A stretch of 6,250 nt of DNA from Candidatus Bathyarchaeota archaeon (GTDB taxonomy: Archaea > Thermoproteota > Bathyarchaeia > TCS64). A program made the translations under genes and the position numbers. The notes below the pieces were generated by a model. That model saw only the letters and a list, made by a program, of their open reading frames with translations, did not search any database and was not told where the DNA came from. Positions 1 to 5,269 of this stretch are shown here, in pieces. How positions within the stretch are numbered: the stretch's first letter is position 1; the number at the start of each line of letters is the position of its first letter. The stretch spans positions 1-6,250 of the forward strand of contig WJIV01000265.1 in NCBI GenBank assembly GCA_014730055.1, in the 5' to 3' direction.

Positions 1-696
1 CTAGGTAGGAGCCTCGGGCCCCGGGTGGCTGCTAAGATCGAGACCGGGTTAACTGCTGACTGCACTGGTCTGGATATAGATCCTGAGACTGGTCTTCTGA
101 GACAGACCCGTCCAGCTTATGGTGGTAATATCATGGCTACGATTGTCACTCCTAACAGTAGGCCCCAGATGGCTACCGTTAGGTACAAGATGTTCCCCGA
201 GGCAGAAGATGTTGCGTCTCCAAGTGGTGCGATAGTTCATAATCAGGTAAACTTTGATGCAGTGACGGACAGGATTAAGCTGTTAGAGTTCCAGGAGGCC
301 AAGGAGCAGGTAAGTATTACGGAGGCGGATATTATCGTCTCAGGAGGTCTGGGTCTTGGTGACCCAGAGGGATTTAAGCTTATCCAGGAGCTAGCCGAGG
401 TTCTAGATGCTGCAGTTGGAGCCAGCAGGCCTACTGTGGATGAGGGATGGATTGATTACAGGCATCAAGTTGGCCTTAGTGGGCGTACCGTGAGGCCCCA
501 GGTCTATATTGCCAGCGGTATAAGCGGGGCTGTACAGCACCAGGCTGGTATGAAGACCAGTGATGTGATCATTGCTATTAACAAGGACCCGAATGCCCCC
601 ATCCTAAGGATATCTAATCTGGGAGTTATAGGGGATCTTTATGAGGTCATACCGCGATTGATAGAGAAGATAAAGGAGAACAGTAATGGCAGTTAA
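1..696 (+). CDS. etfA: Electron transfer flavoprotein alpha subunit, C-terminal part (5' end outside window)
   Basis: This is the FAD-binding subunit of an electron transfer flavoprotein. EtfA/EtfB heterodimers carry electrons between a flavin dehydrogenase and another carrier. The reading frame is open to base 1, and the residues before the internal GTG at 25 (LGRSLGPRVAA) already match the family, so that GTG is not the start. Of 231 visible residues, the family signatures are RPAYGGNIMATI (about 38-49), SGGLGLGDPEGF (114-125), GASRPTVDEGW (140-150) and the FAD-contacting ASGISGAVQHQAGM (171-184). This is the C-terminal FAD domain plus a little of domain I. The last 11 bases overlap the dehydrogenase gene, which indicates co-transcription and probable translational coupling. 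An etfB gene is expected to the left (inference). Whether the Etf is bifurcating depends mainly on EtfB, which is not visible. Family assignment is firm; the redox partner is inferred from context. Confidence 0.95.
   Translation, partial: LGRSLGPRVAAKIETGLTADCTGLDIDPETGLLRQTRPAYGGNIMATIVTPNSRPQMATVRYKMFPEAEDVASPSGAIVHNQVNFDAVTDRIKLLEFQEAKEQVSITEADIIVSGGLGLGDPEGFKLIQELAEVLDAAVGASRPTVDEGWIDYRHQVGLSGRTVRPQVYIASGISGAVQHQAGMKTSDVIIAINKDPNAPILRISNLGVIGDLYEVIPRLIEKIKENSNGS
672..688 (+). promoter_or_regulatory. Shine-Dalgarno site for the dehydrogenase gene, inside etfA
   Basis: The sequence AAAGGAG at 672-678 lies seven bases before the ATG at 686. It sits within the last codons of etfA and supports this start for the FAD-linked dehydrogenase. 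It also implies that ribosomes finishing etfA can reinitiate on the next gene. Confidence 0.75.
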
Positions 697-2089
697 GTAC
701 GGAGATCTGACCCCCGAGGTACTTGAAAAGATCAGGGCAATTGTCGGCGCGGATAACACCTACGATAACTCCGAGGAGCTGGAGAAACACGCTATAGACG
801 AGAGCCCCCTGGAACCCCATCTGCCACAAGTTGTAATAAAACCCAGTTCAAGCGAGCAAGTCTCCAAGGTAGTTAAGTTAGCAAATGAATTCAAGATACC
901 AATAACCCCCCAAGGTTCACTCACCGGTCTGAGCGGGGCCTCACACCCCGTATACGGTGGGGTAGCCTTGAGCCTTGAGAATATGAACAAGATAGTTGAG
1001 GTCGATGAGGAGAACCTCATGATCATCGTGGAGCCAGGAGTGTTTATCAGCGAGGTCCATGAGGAGACAGAGAAGAGGGGACTCTACTATCCTCCTGATC
1101 CCGGTCAGGAAAGCGGGAGCATTGGCGGTAACATCTCGACTAACGCAGGAGGCATGAGGGCCATGAAGTACGGCGTCACAAGGGACTTTGTTAACGCCCT
1201 TGAGGTCGTAACCCCAACTGGTGAGATACTTAACTTGGGCGGTAAAAACGTGAAAAACAGCACAGGGTACTCGCTACTTGACCTTTACATTGGCAGTGAG
1301 GGAACTCTGGGTATAGTTACTCAGGCAACCCTAAGGCTGATACCTAAGCCTAAACACACGGCCCTTATCTATGCTCCCTTCAACTCGACGAAAGACGCAG
1401 CAAACGCGGTATCGGAGATTATTGAGAAGAAGATTCTTCCATTCGGTCTGGAGTATATGCCACAGCACGCGGTTCTCACAGCTGAGAAGTACCTGGAGAC
1501 AGAGCTTCCGGACAACTCGCATCCAGCCTACCTCATAGTTGCGGTGGAGGCCAATACAGAGGAGGAGCTGGAGAGGGAGCTTATGACAGCCGGTGAGGTG
1601 TGCCTAGAGATGGGAGCGGTAGACGCATACATTGCTGATACCGAGAGAAGACAGGAGCAGATCTGGGAGGCAAGGAAGTGCCTTTTTGATGCTTATCTTG
1701 CAATGTATGTTCTGGACGAGGCGGATATCTGCATTCCTAGGAGCAAGATCCCCGAGTACATCGAGAGGGCCGTGGAGATAGAATCTGAACGAGAGGTCCT
1801 TCTCGTACCCGTTGGGCACGCAGGGGATGGAAACCTACATTATAATATAATTAAGCTTGAGGCTACCCCCGATGATGAGTGGCCGGAGAGGATGGAGGCC
1901 GCCCTGAGTGATCTCATCGATCTCGCTCTTGAGATGGGGGGCACGATATCCGGGGAGCACGGCCTGGGATACACTAAGAAGCATTATCTTGAGAGACAAG
2001 TTGGGCCCAAGCAGGTGGAGCTCATGAAGGGCATAAAGAACCTCTTTGACCCTAACCAGATAATGAACCCGGGTAAGGTCTTTCCCTAA
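686..2089 (+). CDS. FAD-linked D-2-hydroxyacid (lactate/glycolate) dehydrogenase, GlcD/LctD family
   Basis: This is a probable cytoplasmic flavoenzyme oxidising D-lactate, glycolate or a similar 2-hydroxyacid to the 2-oxoacid, with electrons passed to the adjacent Etf. Its 467 residues match the usual family length. An N-terminal PCMH-type FAD domain (about 44-220) holds PQGSLTGLSGAS (75-86), EPGV (116-119), YPPDPGQESGSIGGN (135-149) and GSEGTLGI (203-210). The C-terminal FAD-oxidase domain (about 225-465) holds the metal/substrate motif GHAGDGNLH (377-385), GEHGLG (423-428) and the terminal NPGKVFP. The FAD loop reads QGSLTGLSG where many relatives have a glycine-rich GGGTGLSG, a mild deviation. 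There is no CCG or Fe-S domain and no signal peptide. The start is supported by AAAGGAG seven bases upstream. Gene order EtfA then dehydrogenase matches the Acetobacterium lctBCD confurcating lactate dehydrogenase. Substrate cannot be fixed from sequence; glycolate or 2-hydroxyglutarate are alternatives. Confidence 0.93.
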   Translation: MAVKYGDLTPEVLEKIRAIVGADNTYDNSEELEKHAIDESPLEPHLPQVVIKPSSSEQVSKVVKLANEFKIPITPQGSLTGLSGASHPVYGGVALSLENMNKIVEVDEENLMIIVEPGVFISEVHEETEKRGLYYPPDPGQESGSIGGNISTNAGGMRAMKYGVTRDFVNALEVVTPTGEILNLGGKNVKNSTGYSLLDLYIGSEGTLGIVTQATLRLIPKPKHTALIYAPFNSTKDAANAVSEIIEKKILPFGLEYMPQHAVLTAEKYLETELPDNSHPAYLIVAVEANTEEELERELMTAGEVCLEMGAVDAYIADTERRQEQIWEARKCLFDAYLAMYVLDEADICIPRSKIPEYIERAVEIESEREVLLVPVGHAGDGNLHYNIIKLEATPDDEWPERMEAALSDLIDLALEMGGTISGEHGLGYTKKHYLERQVGPKQVELMKGIKNLFDPNQIMNPGKVFP

Positions 2090-2499
2090 TACTCCCGATA
2101 AGCCTCTGCCAGCGGGTGGCCCTTGCAGAAGAGACCAAATGACTTGTACCACCCGAAGGGGCTTTTATGTACTGTAAGATCCTCGACCTGTAACCTTTTT
2201 TCTAGTTCTTTGAGAAACTCCTTGGCCTTTCTTGGGCTACCTAGCTCGTGGCTCAGGTGTGCGTAGGGGTAGAGGAGTACGTTTTTGCATCCTATCCTGC
2301 CTGTGTCAGTCTTTATATTTTCGACGAAGCCCTGGATTATCTCCTGGTGTCTATTCTCGTCACTTTTCTCGTAGCATGTAAAACAGACGAGTATATTCTC
2401 GTACTCTCCCGCCTTGGGGTTGGCAGGTCTCTCTGCTACGGGTGTTTCCTTCGTTACCTCATAGTTAAAACTGGAACAGTGTAACTGTAATACTTTCAT
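2086..2499 (-). CDS. Freestanding archaeal threonyl-tRNA synthetase editing domain (DTD-like fold)
   Basis: This is a probable trans-editing hydrolase that removes serine from Ser-tRNA(Thr), or a related D-aminoacyl-tRNA deacylase activity. Its 137 residues correspond almost exactly to the N-terminal editing domain of archaeal ThrRS (tRNA-Thr_ED family). Visible motifs are MKVLQLHCSSFNYEV at the N-terminus, YPYAHLSHELG (77-87), SPFGWYKSF (113-121) and CKGHPLAE (125-132). H81, F115, Y118, K119 and E132 align with Pyrococcus ThrRS residues H83, F117, Y120, K121 and E134, so the catalytic pocket looks intact. The protein stops right after the domain. What follows on this strand is the opposite-strand dehydrogenase gene, so no synthetase or anticodon-binding domain is attached. 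Crenarchaeal ThrRS-ed proteins normally keep an anticodon-binding domain, which is missing here. The gene lies 42 bases after the Alba gene and has its own TATA-like box. Its stop interlocks with the convergent gene's stop. Confidence 0.88.
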   Translation of the reverse strand: MKVLQLHCSSFNYEVTKETPVAERPANPKAGEYENILVCFTCYEKSDENRHQEIIQGFVENIKTDTGRIGCKNVLLYPYAHLSHELGSPRKAKEFLKELEKRLQVEDLTVHKSPFGWYKSFGLFCKGHPLAEAYREY

Positions 2500-2533
2500 A
2501 GGAGAATATTGGATGATAGAAGTATATTTGTTT
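2500..2533 (-). promoter_or_regulatory. TATA-like promoter of the editing-domain gene, leaderless
   Basis: On the minus strand GAAACAAATATACT (2534 down to 2521) looks like an archaeal BRE plus TATA box. Its centre is about 26 bases before the ATG at 2499, so transcription would begin at or next to the start codon. No Shine-Dalgarno motif is present (the bases before ATG read ATTCTCCT), which fits a leaderless mRNA. The editing domain may therefore be expressed independently of the Alba gene as well as by read-through. Confidence 0.5.
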
Positions 2534-2541
2534 CTTGGGGT

Positions 2542-3036
2542 CTAGACCTCTTTCGCTGCCTCAATTATGTTCGAGGCCTGTTTCTCTGATAGACCCGTCT
2601 TCTCCGCGAGTTCCTCGGGTGTCGCCTCTTTGACCCCCTCGACGTCGCTGTAACCCGCGTCCTCCAGTAGCTTGGCTGTCGCCTCTCCTACTCCGCTGAT
2701 GCTTGAAACGTCGCTGGAAGGCGTCTCTTCCTCCTCCGCTACTGGCTCTTCTTCTGCTCCTTCGCCTTTCTTTAGGGCGATGGTCATGGAGGAGACGTTC
2801 CTTTTCTGATCACCGTCCTCTACCTCCTCGGTTCCTATCTCTATCGTGGGTTTCTCCAAGCTTGTAAGGTACCTGTTTCTGGTGATCTCCGCCACGTCGA
2901 CAGCGGTTGTTATGGCTCTGCCTCTGGCCTTTATGAGAACTTTGTCAGTCTCCTGGTTGTTAAAGGTGGCCAGCACCGCCATGACGTAGGTCATGGCAGG
3001 TTTTCGTCCGATATATACAATGTTGTCTTCACTCAT
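2542..3036 (-). CDS. Alba DNA/RNA-binding chromatin protein with C-terminal RadA-like helix-hairpin-helix domain
   Basis: Alba proteins are small dimeric archaeal chromatin and RNA-binding proteins of roughly 90-100 residues. Here residues 4-91 are a full Alba domain: NIVYIGRKPAMTYVMAVL (5-22), the nucleic-acid loop KARGRA (36-41), AVDVAEITRNRY (45-56) and the closing strand SSMTIALKKG (82-91). R11-K12 occupy the place of the paired lysines K16-K17 of Sulfolobus Alba; the acetylated K16 position is arginine. A strongly acidic linker (about 92-110, many Glu) follows. Residues 110-164 then form a double helix-hairpin-helix module (SISGVGEATAKLLEDAGY, then TGLSEKQASNIIEAAKE) resembling the N-terminal DNA-binding domain of RadA/Rad51. 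The total of 164 residues is well above the usual Alba length. The N-terminus matches the family with no extra residues. Alba identity is near certain; that the HhH part binds DNA is inferred from its family. Confidence 0.95.
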   Translation of the reverse strand: MSEDNIVYIGRKPAMTYVMAVLATFNNQETDKVLIKARGRAITTAVDVAEITRNRYLTSLEKPTIEIGTEEVEDGDQKRNVSSMTIALKKGEGAEEEPVAEEEETPSSDVSSISGVGEATAKLLEDAGYSDVEGVKEATPEELAEKTGLSEKQASNIIEAAKEV

Positions 3037-3074
3037 CTTAGACCAATTCTGCTAGTTATACATAACTTAAAAGT
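3037..3074 (-). promoter_or_regulatory. Putative promoter of the Alba-HhH gene
   Basis: Two TATA-like elements lie upstream of the ATG at 3036 on the minus strand: ACTTTTAAG (3074 down to 3066) and TATGTATAAC (3064 down to 3055). The nearer one is about 23 bases from the start codon and would give a leaderless message. The farther one would give a leader of under 10 bases. No clear Shine-Dalgarno sequence is seen. Which box is used cannot be decided from sequence. Confidence 0.4.
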
Positions 3075-3338
3075 TGTTCTCTTTTCCGGTTTCTACATAT
3101 TGCTATATATACCCAATAATAGAGTAAAGAATTCTTGAGGTGTAATAGATTCCCGTCATAGAAACATCTTTTTTCAACTATCAGAGGTAATCAAGTGTCC
3201 AGTGTTTAATAACAATGTTTTTGTGGCTAAGATCACGTTTTCGTAATGTAACAAGAACTTTTTTGTGATATTTCTAATCCAAATGGGTTGAGTCCCTGGT
3301 TCATTTCGGCTGAATAAACTATATTTCACGTGACCAGT

Positions 3339-3357
3339 ACCCCCCCCCCGGTGGGGT
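3339..3357. repeat. Ten-C homopolymer with adjoining G-rich hairpin arm
   Basis: Ten consecutive C (3340-3349) are followed directly by GGTGGGGT. ACCCC (3339-3343) can pair with GGGGT (3353-3357), giving a five-pair stem. The tract stands out in surroundings that are mostly A and T. Long mononucleotide G/C runs are prone to slippage, so the exact length could vary between cells or be a sequencing ambiguity. No function can be assigned. Confidence 0.6.
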
Positions 3358-3358
3358 C

Positions 3359-3374
3359 GTTTGTTCGTTTGTTC
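3359..3374. repeat. Tandem octamer GTTTGTTC x2
   Basis: GTTTGTTC occurs twice without spacing (3359-3366 and 3367-3374), immediately after the C/G-rich hairpin, and is followed by ATTTTAAATTG. On the plus strand this gives a GC hairpin followed by a T-rich stretch, loosely terminator-like. No gene on this strand ends just before it. Two copies only, so it may be an ordinary duplication. Confidence 0.5.
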
Positions 3375-3460
3375 ATTTTAAATTGTGAAAAACCTGATTA
3401 AGGAAATTTCCCTTGATTTGATTAGTGTTTAGCTGTATTTTGTTGTATTGTATGTTTTAT

Positions 3461-3470
3461 ATTATATATC
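3461..3470 (+). promoter_or_regulatory. TATA box of the tRNA-Cys gene
   Basis: ATTATATATC at 3461-3470 is centred about 27 bases before the first base of the mature tRNA (3494). This is the typical archaeal TATA-to-start distance for a tRNA transcribed with little or no 5' leader. Confidence 0.6.
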
Positions 3471-3493
3471 GCCCTTGGGGTTATAGTAGGAGT

Positions 3494-3565
3494 GCCGGGT
3501 TGGCTGAGCGGTTAGGCGACCGCCTGCAGAGCGGTAGCACGAAGGTTCGAATCCTTCGCCCGGCT
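3494..3565 (+). tRNA. tRNA-Cys (anticodon GCA)
   Basis: Seventy-two bases fold into a complete cloverleaf. The acceptor GCCGGGT pairs with GCCCGGC (one G-U at 7-66). The D stem is GCT/GGC with a GCGGTTA loop. The anticodon stem ACCGC/GCGGT is perfect, with loop CTGCAGA and anticodon GCA at 3526-3528. The variable loop is AGCAC, and the T arm is GAAGG-TTCGAAT-CCTTC. The discriminator base is T (U73), the identity base expected for cysteine. CCA is not encoded (the next bases are CTAAA) and there is no intron. It reads UGC and UGU codons and is flanked by non-coding DNA on both sides, so it is probably transcribed alone. Confidence 0.97.
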
Positions 3566-3584
3566 CTAAATTTACAAAATACAA

Positions 3585-3613
3585 ATTGTTTGTTTCTTGT
3601 TTATGCTTTTTCT
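3585..3613 (+). terminator. T-rich terminator after tRNA-Cys
   Basis: About 20 bases after the tRNA, the plus strand becomes T-rich, with several short T runs ending in TTTTT at 3607-3611. Archaeal RNA polymerase commonly terminates in such stretches without needing a hairpin. No strong stem precedes it. Confidence 0.4.
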
Positions 3614-3852
3614 TGAGTCATTGGTTTTTAAGAGGTTAGTTAAGATTTGGAGAGAATATCGAAAAAAAAGTTAAAGCCTTGTCGAATACAAGTGACTCCA
3701 GGTGTTCTGGTCAATGTTCCTTGATGATCTAATATTCAGAATTACAATTTGTGTATTTTAGCATCGAAATTAAGAAAAGTTTTTTTATAGTATTATTTTG
3801 ATGAAAGTAATGCCTTTAAAAATCTAATTATCAGTAAATATTAACATTGTGA

Positions 3853-3885
3853 AAGTTTTTATTATATGATCTAGTTTCTGGTTTT
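3853..3885 (+). promoter_or_regulatory. TATA-like promoter of the antiporter gene, leaderless
   Basis: AAGTTTTTATTATATG (3853-3868) contains a TATA-like core centred about 25 bases before the ATG at 3886. Transcription would therefore start at or next to the start codon. No Shine-Dalgarno motif is present (TTCTGGTTTT precedes ATG), which agrees with a leaderless message and supports this start. Confidence 0.5.
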
Positions 3886-5232
3886 ATGATTTTCTCATTA
3901 TATGACTCTAGCGGGAGCTTGGGGGTAGATGGGTTTTTTAGTCTCTCAGCTATTTCTGCAAATTTATCAAATATAGTGAGTCTTGAACTAGGTTTACCGG
4001 AATTAAACACAATAACAATTATTGGGTTTATTATTATATTTTCATTCTTAGGTAGTCGACTTTTCAAGAGAATTGGAGTGCCTCAGATAGTTGGGTTTAT
4101 CTCAGCGGGATTAGTATTGGGTCCATCTTTCCTGAACTTGGTCCCCGCTACACTCTCGAAGGAATTGGTTTTCATTAGCCAAATCGCTTTGGGGCTGATA
4201 GGATTCGATATAGGAAGCCATCTCAAGGCAGAGGAACTTAAGGAGATGGGGAGGTCTATTGTTAGCATATTATTCTCTGAGTCTTTTTCCACTTTTACGT
4301 TTGTGTCTATTGGGTTATATGTTTTCACCAGAGACCATAATATGGCCTTGCTATTTGGAGCTATAGCTACTGCGACAGCACCCGCTGCAACAGTTGATGT
4401 CATCGCTGAATATGATGCCAAGGGTCCTTTGACTACGAGTCTGCTGGCTGTAATCGGTCTGGATGATGCACTTGCTCTTATAATGTTTTATCTTTCTGCA
4501 GGCATTGTGGAGAGTAACCTCAAGAATGCAGGCAGTATTAGCTTATTCGAGTTATTGGCTTTTCCCGTCTATGAAATATTTGGTTCTATTGTTCTAGGGG
4601 TATTACTCAGTCTTGTGCTTGATATGTTGCTTTCCCGGGTTACGAGGGAACATGATGCAATGGCTCTCTCCCTCGGATTCATACTGTTTACGGTTGGCAT
4701 TTCGCTTATGCTTCACCTGTCCCTCATCCTTTCTACCATGGCTATGGGGCTTGTCCTTGTTAACAGGAGGCCGGAACATGGTTACAAGATAAGGTACACA
4801 ATTGAGCAGGCTGGACCTGTGGTATACGTACTGTTCTTTACTTTGATCGGAGCAAAATTCGACATAGCGGTCTTACCATACATCGGTGTGATGGGTATCC
4901 TATACATCGTATTGAGGAGCCTTGGTAAGTACTTTGGGGCATCCTTCGGAGGAAACCTGGGTGGGGCTGATCCCCTGGTATGTAGAAATATTGGATTGGG
5001 GCTATTAACACAGGCAGGAGTAGCAGCTGGTCTAGCACTTGAGGCATATAACCGATTCATAATTCTGGGACCAGAGGGGGAAGCTTTAGCATTTACAGTG
5101 CTGAACGTCATCACCGCATCAATATTCGTCTTCGAGATAATAGGGCCCCTAAGCTGCAAGATTGCGTTAAACAGAGCCGGGGAGACGGGTAGGGCAAAAG
5201 GCACCATCGACGACTGGGCCTCAGAAGGATAA
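3886..5232 (+). CDS. CPA2-type monovalent cation:proton antiporter (Na+/H+ exchanger)
   Basis: This is an integral membrane transporter exchanging Na+ (or K+) for protons, for salt or pH homeostasis. Its 448 residues show about 13 hydrophobic segments, from about 41-56 through 400-422. Family landmarks are VGFISAGLVLGP (69-80), the unwound helix region ATATAPAATVDVI (161-173), the ion-site pair D193-D194 in VIGLDDALAL, the conserved basic helix LRSLGKYFGA (343-352), GLLTQAGVAAGLAL (372-385) and the terminal VFEIIGPL (415-422). An Asp-Asp pair is the arrangement of electrogenic NapA/NhaA-type exchangers, so a 2H+:1Na+ stoichiometry is possible (inference). There is no C-terminal TrkA-N/RCK domain, unlike KefB/KefC; only about 25 polar residues follow the last helix. 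The polar N-terminal 40 residues before the first helix are unremarkable but poorly conserved in appearance, so a later start is a minor alternative. The gene stands alone and converges on trpA. Confidence 0.9.
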   Translation: MIFSLYDSSGSLGVDGFFSLSAISANLSNIVSLELGLPELNTITIIGFIIIFSFLGSRLFKRIGVPQIVGFISAGLVLGPSFLNLVPATLSKELVFISQIALGLIGFDIGSHLKAEELKEMGRSIVSILFSESFSTFTFVSIGLYVFTRDHNMALLFGAIATATAPAATVDVIAEYDAKGPLTTSLLAVIGLDDALALIMFYLSAGIVESNLKNAGSISLFELLAFPVYEIFGSIVLGVLLSLVLDMLLSRVTREHDAMALSLGFILFTVGISLMLHLSLILSTMAMGLVLVNRRPEHGYKIRYTIEQAGPVVYVLFFTLIGAKFDIAVLPYIGVMGILYIVLRSLGKYFGASFGGNLGGADPLVCRNIGLGLLTQAGVAAGLALEAYNRFIILGPEGEALAFTVLNVITASIFVFEIIGPLSCKIALNRAGETGRAKGTIDDWASEG

Positions 5233-5269
5233 TATAATAGGTAATCTTGTTGTATAGAACCCAAGTTTA

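Larger units (their letters stand above)
3037..3493. other. AT-rich intergenic region between Alba gene and tRNA-Cys
   Basis: About 457 bases with no credible protein-coding gene on either strand. It holds the Alba promoter at its left end and the tRNA promoter at its right end. In between are a 10-base palindrome AAGAATTCTT (3127-3136), a TATA-like stretch TATATATA near 3104-3111, a run of ten C (3340-3349) and a tandem octamer (3359-3374). The length is unusual next to the tightly packed or overlapping genes to the left. Confidence 0.7.
3566..3885. other. AT-rich intergenic region between tRNA-Cys and antiporter gene
   Basis: About 320 bases, very rich in A and T, with no credible coding frame. 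Contents by position: the T-rich tRNA terminator, an A8 run (3662-3669), two small neighbouring hairpins (3678-3712), a T8 run (3780-3787) and the antiporter promoter at the right end. Nothing else is recognisable; a short non-coding RNA cannot be excluded. Confidence 0.6.

Noticed and set aside
25..696. GTG at 25 as the start of the EtfA gene
   Set aside because: The frame is open to base 1 and the residues before it (LGRSLGPR) match EtfA, so the gene begins outside the window.
1835..2152. Open frame of 105 codons on the minus strand
   Set aside because: It overlaps both the dehydrogenase and the editing-domain genes in another frame and resembles no family I know.
2248..2484. Open frame of 78 codons on the plus strand
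   Set aside because: It lies antisense inside the well-supported editing-domain gene and shows no recognisable motif.
3265..3312. Possible C/D box guide RNA (GTGATAT ... CTGA)
   Set aside because: The C box deviates from RUGAUGA at two positions, and no convincing D' or C' boxes lie between.
3425..3616. Open frame of 63 codons on the plus strand across the tRNA region
   Set aside because: It runs straight through the complete tRNA-Cys cloverleaf, and its codons are explained by the tRNA and AT-rich flanks.
3581..3752. ACAAATTGT (3581-3589) and ACAATTTGT (3744-3752) as paired operator sites
   Set aside because: They are reverse complements of each other, but nine-base AT-rich matches like this are expected by chance in this DNA.
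3719..3830. TGATGA motifs (3722-3727 and 3800-3805) as C boxes of guide RNAs
   Set aside because: No CUGA D box follows either at suitable spacing.
4782..5264. Open frame of 160 codons on the minus strand
   Set aside because: It is antisense to the C-terminal half of the antiporter, whose family motifs are clear; the minus frame shows no recognisable family.
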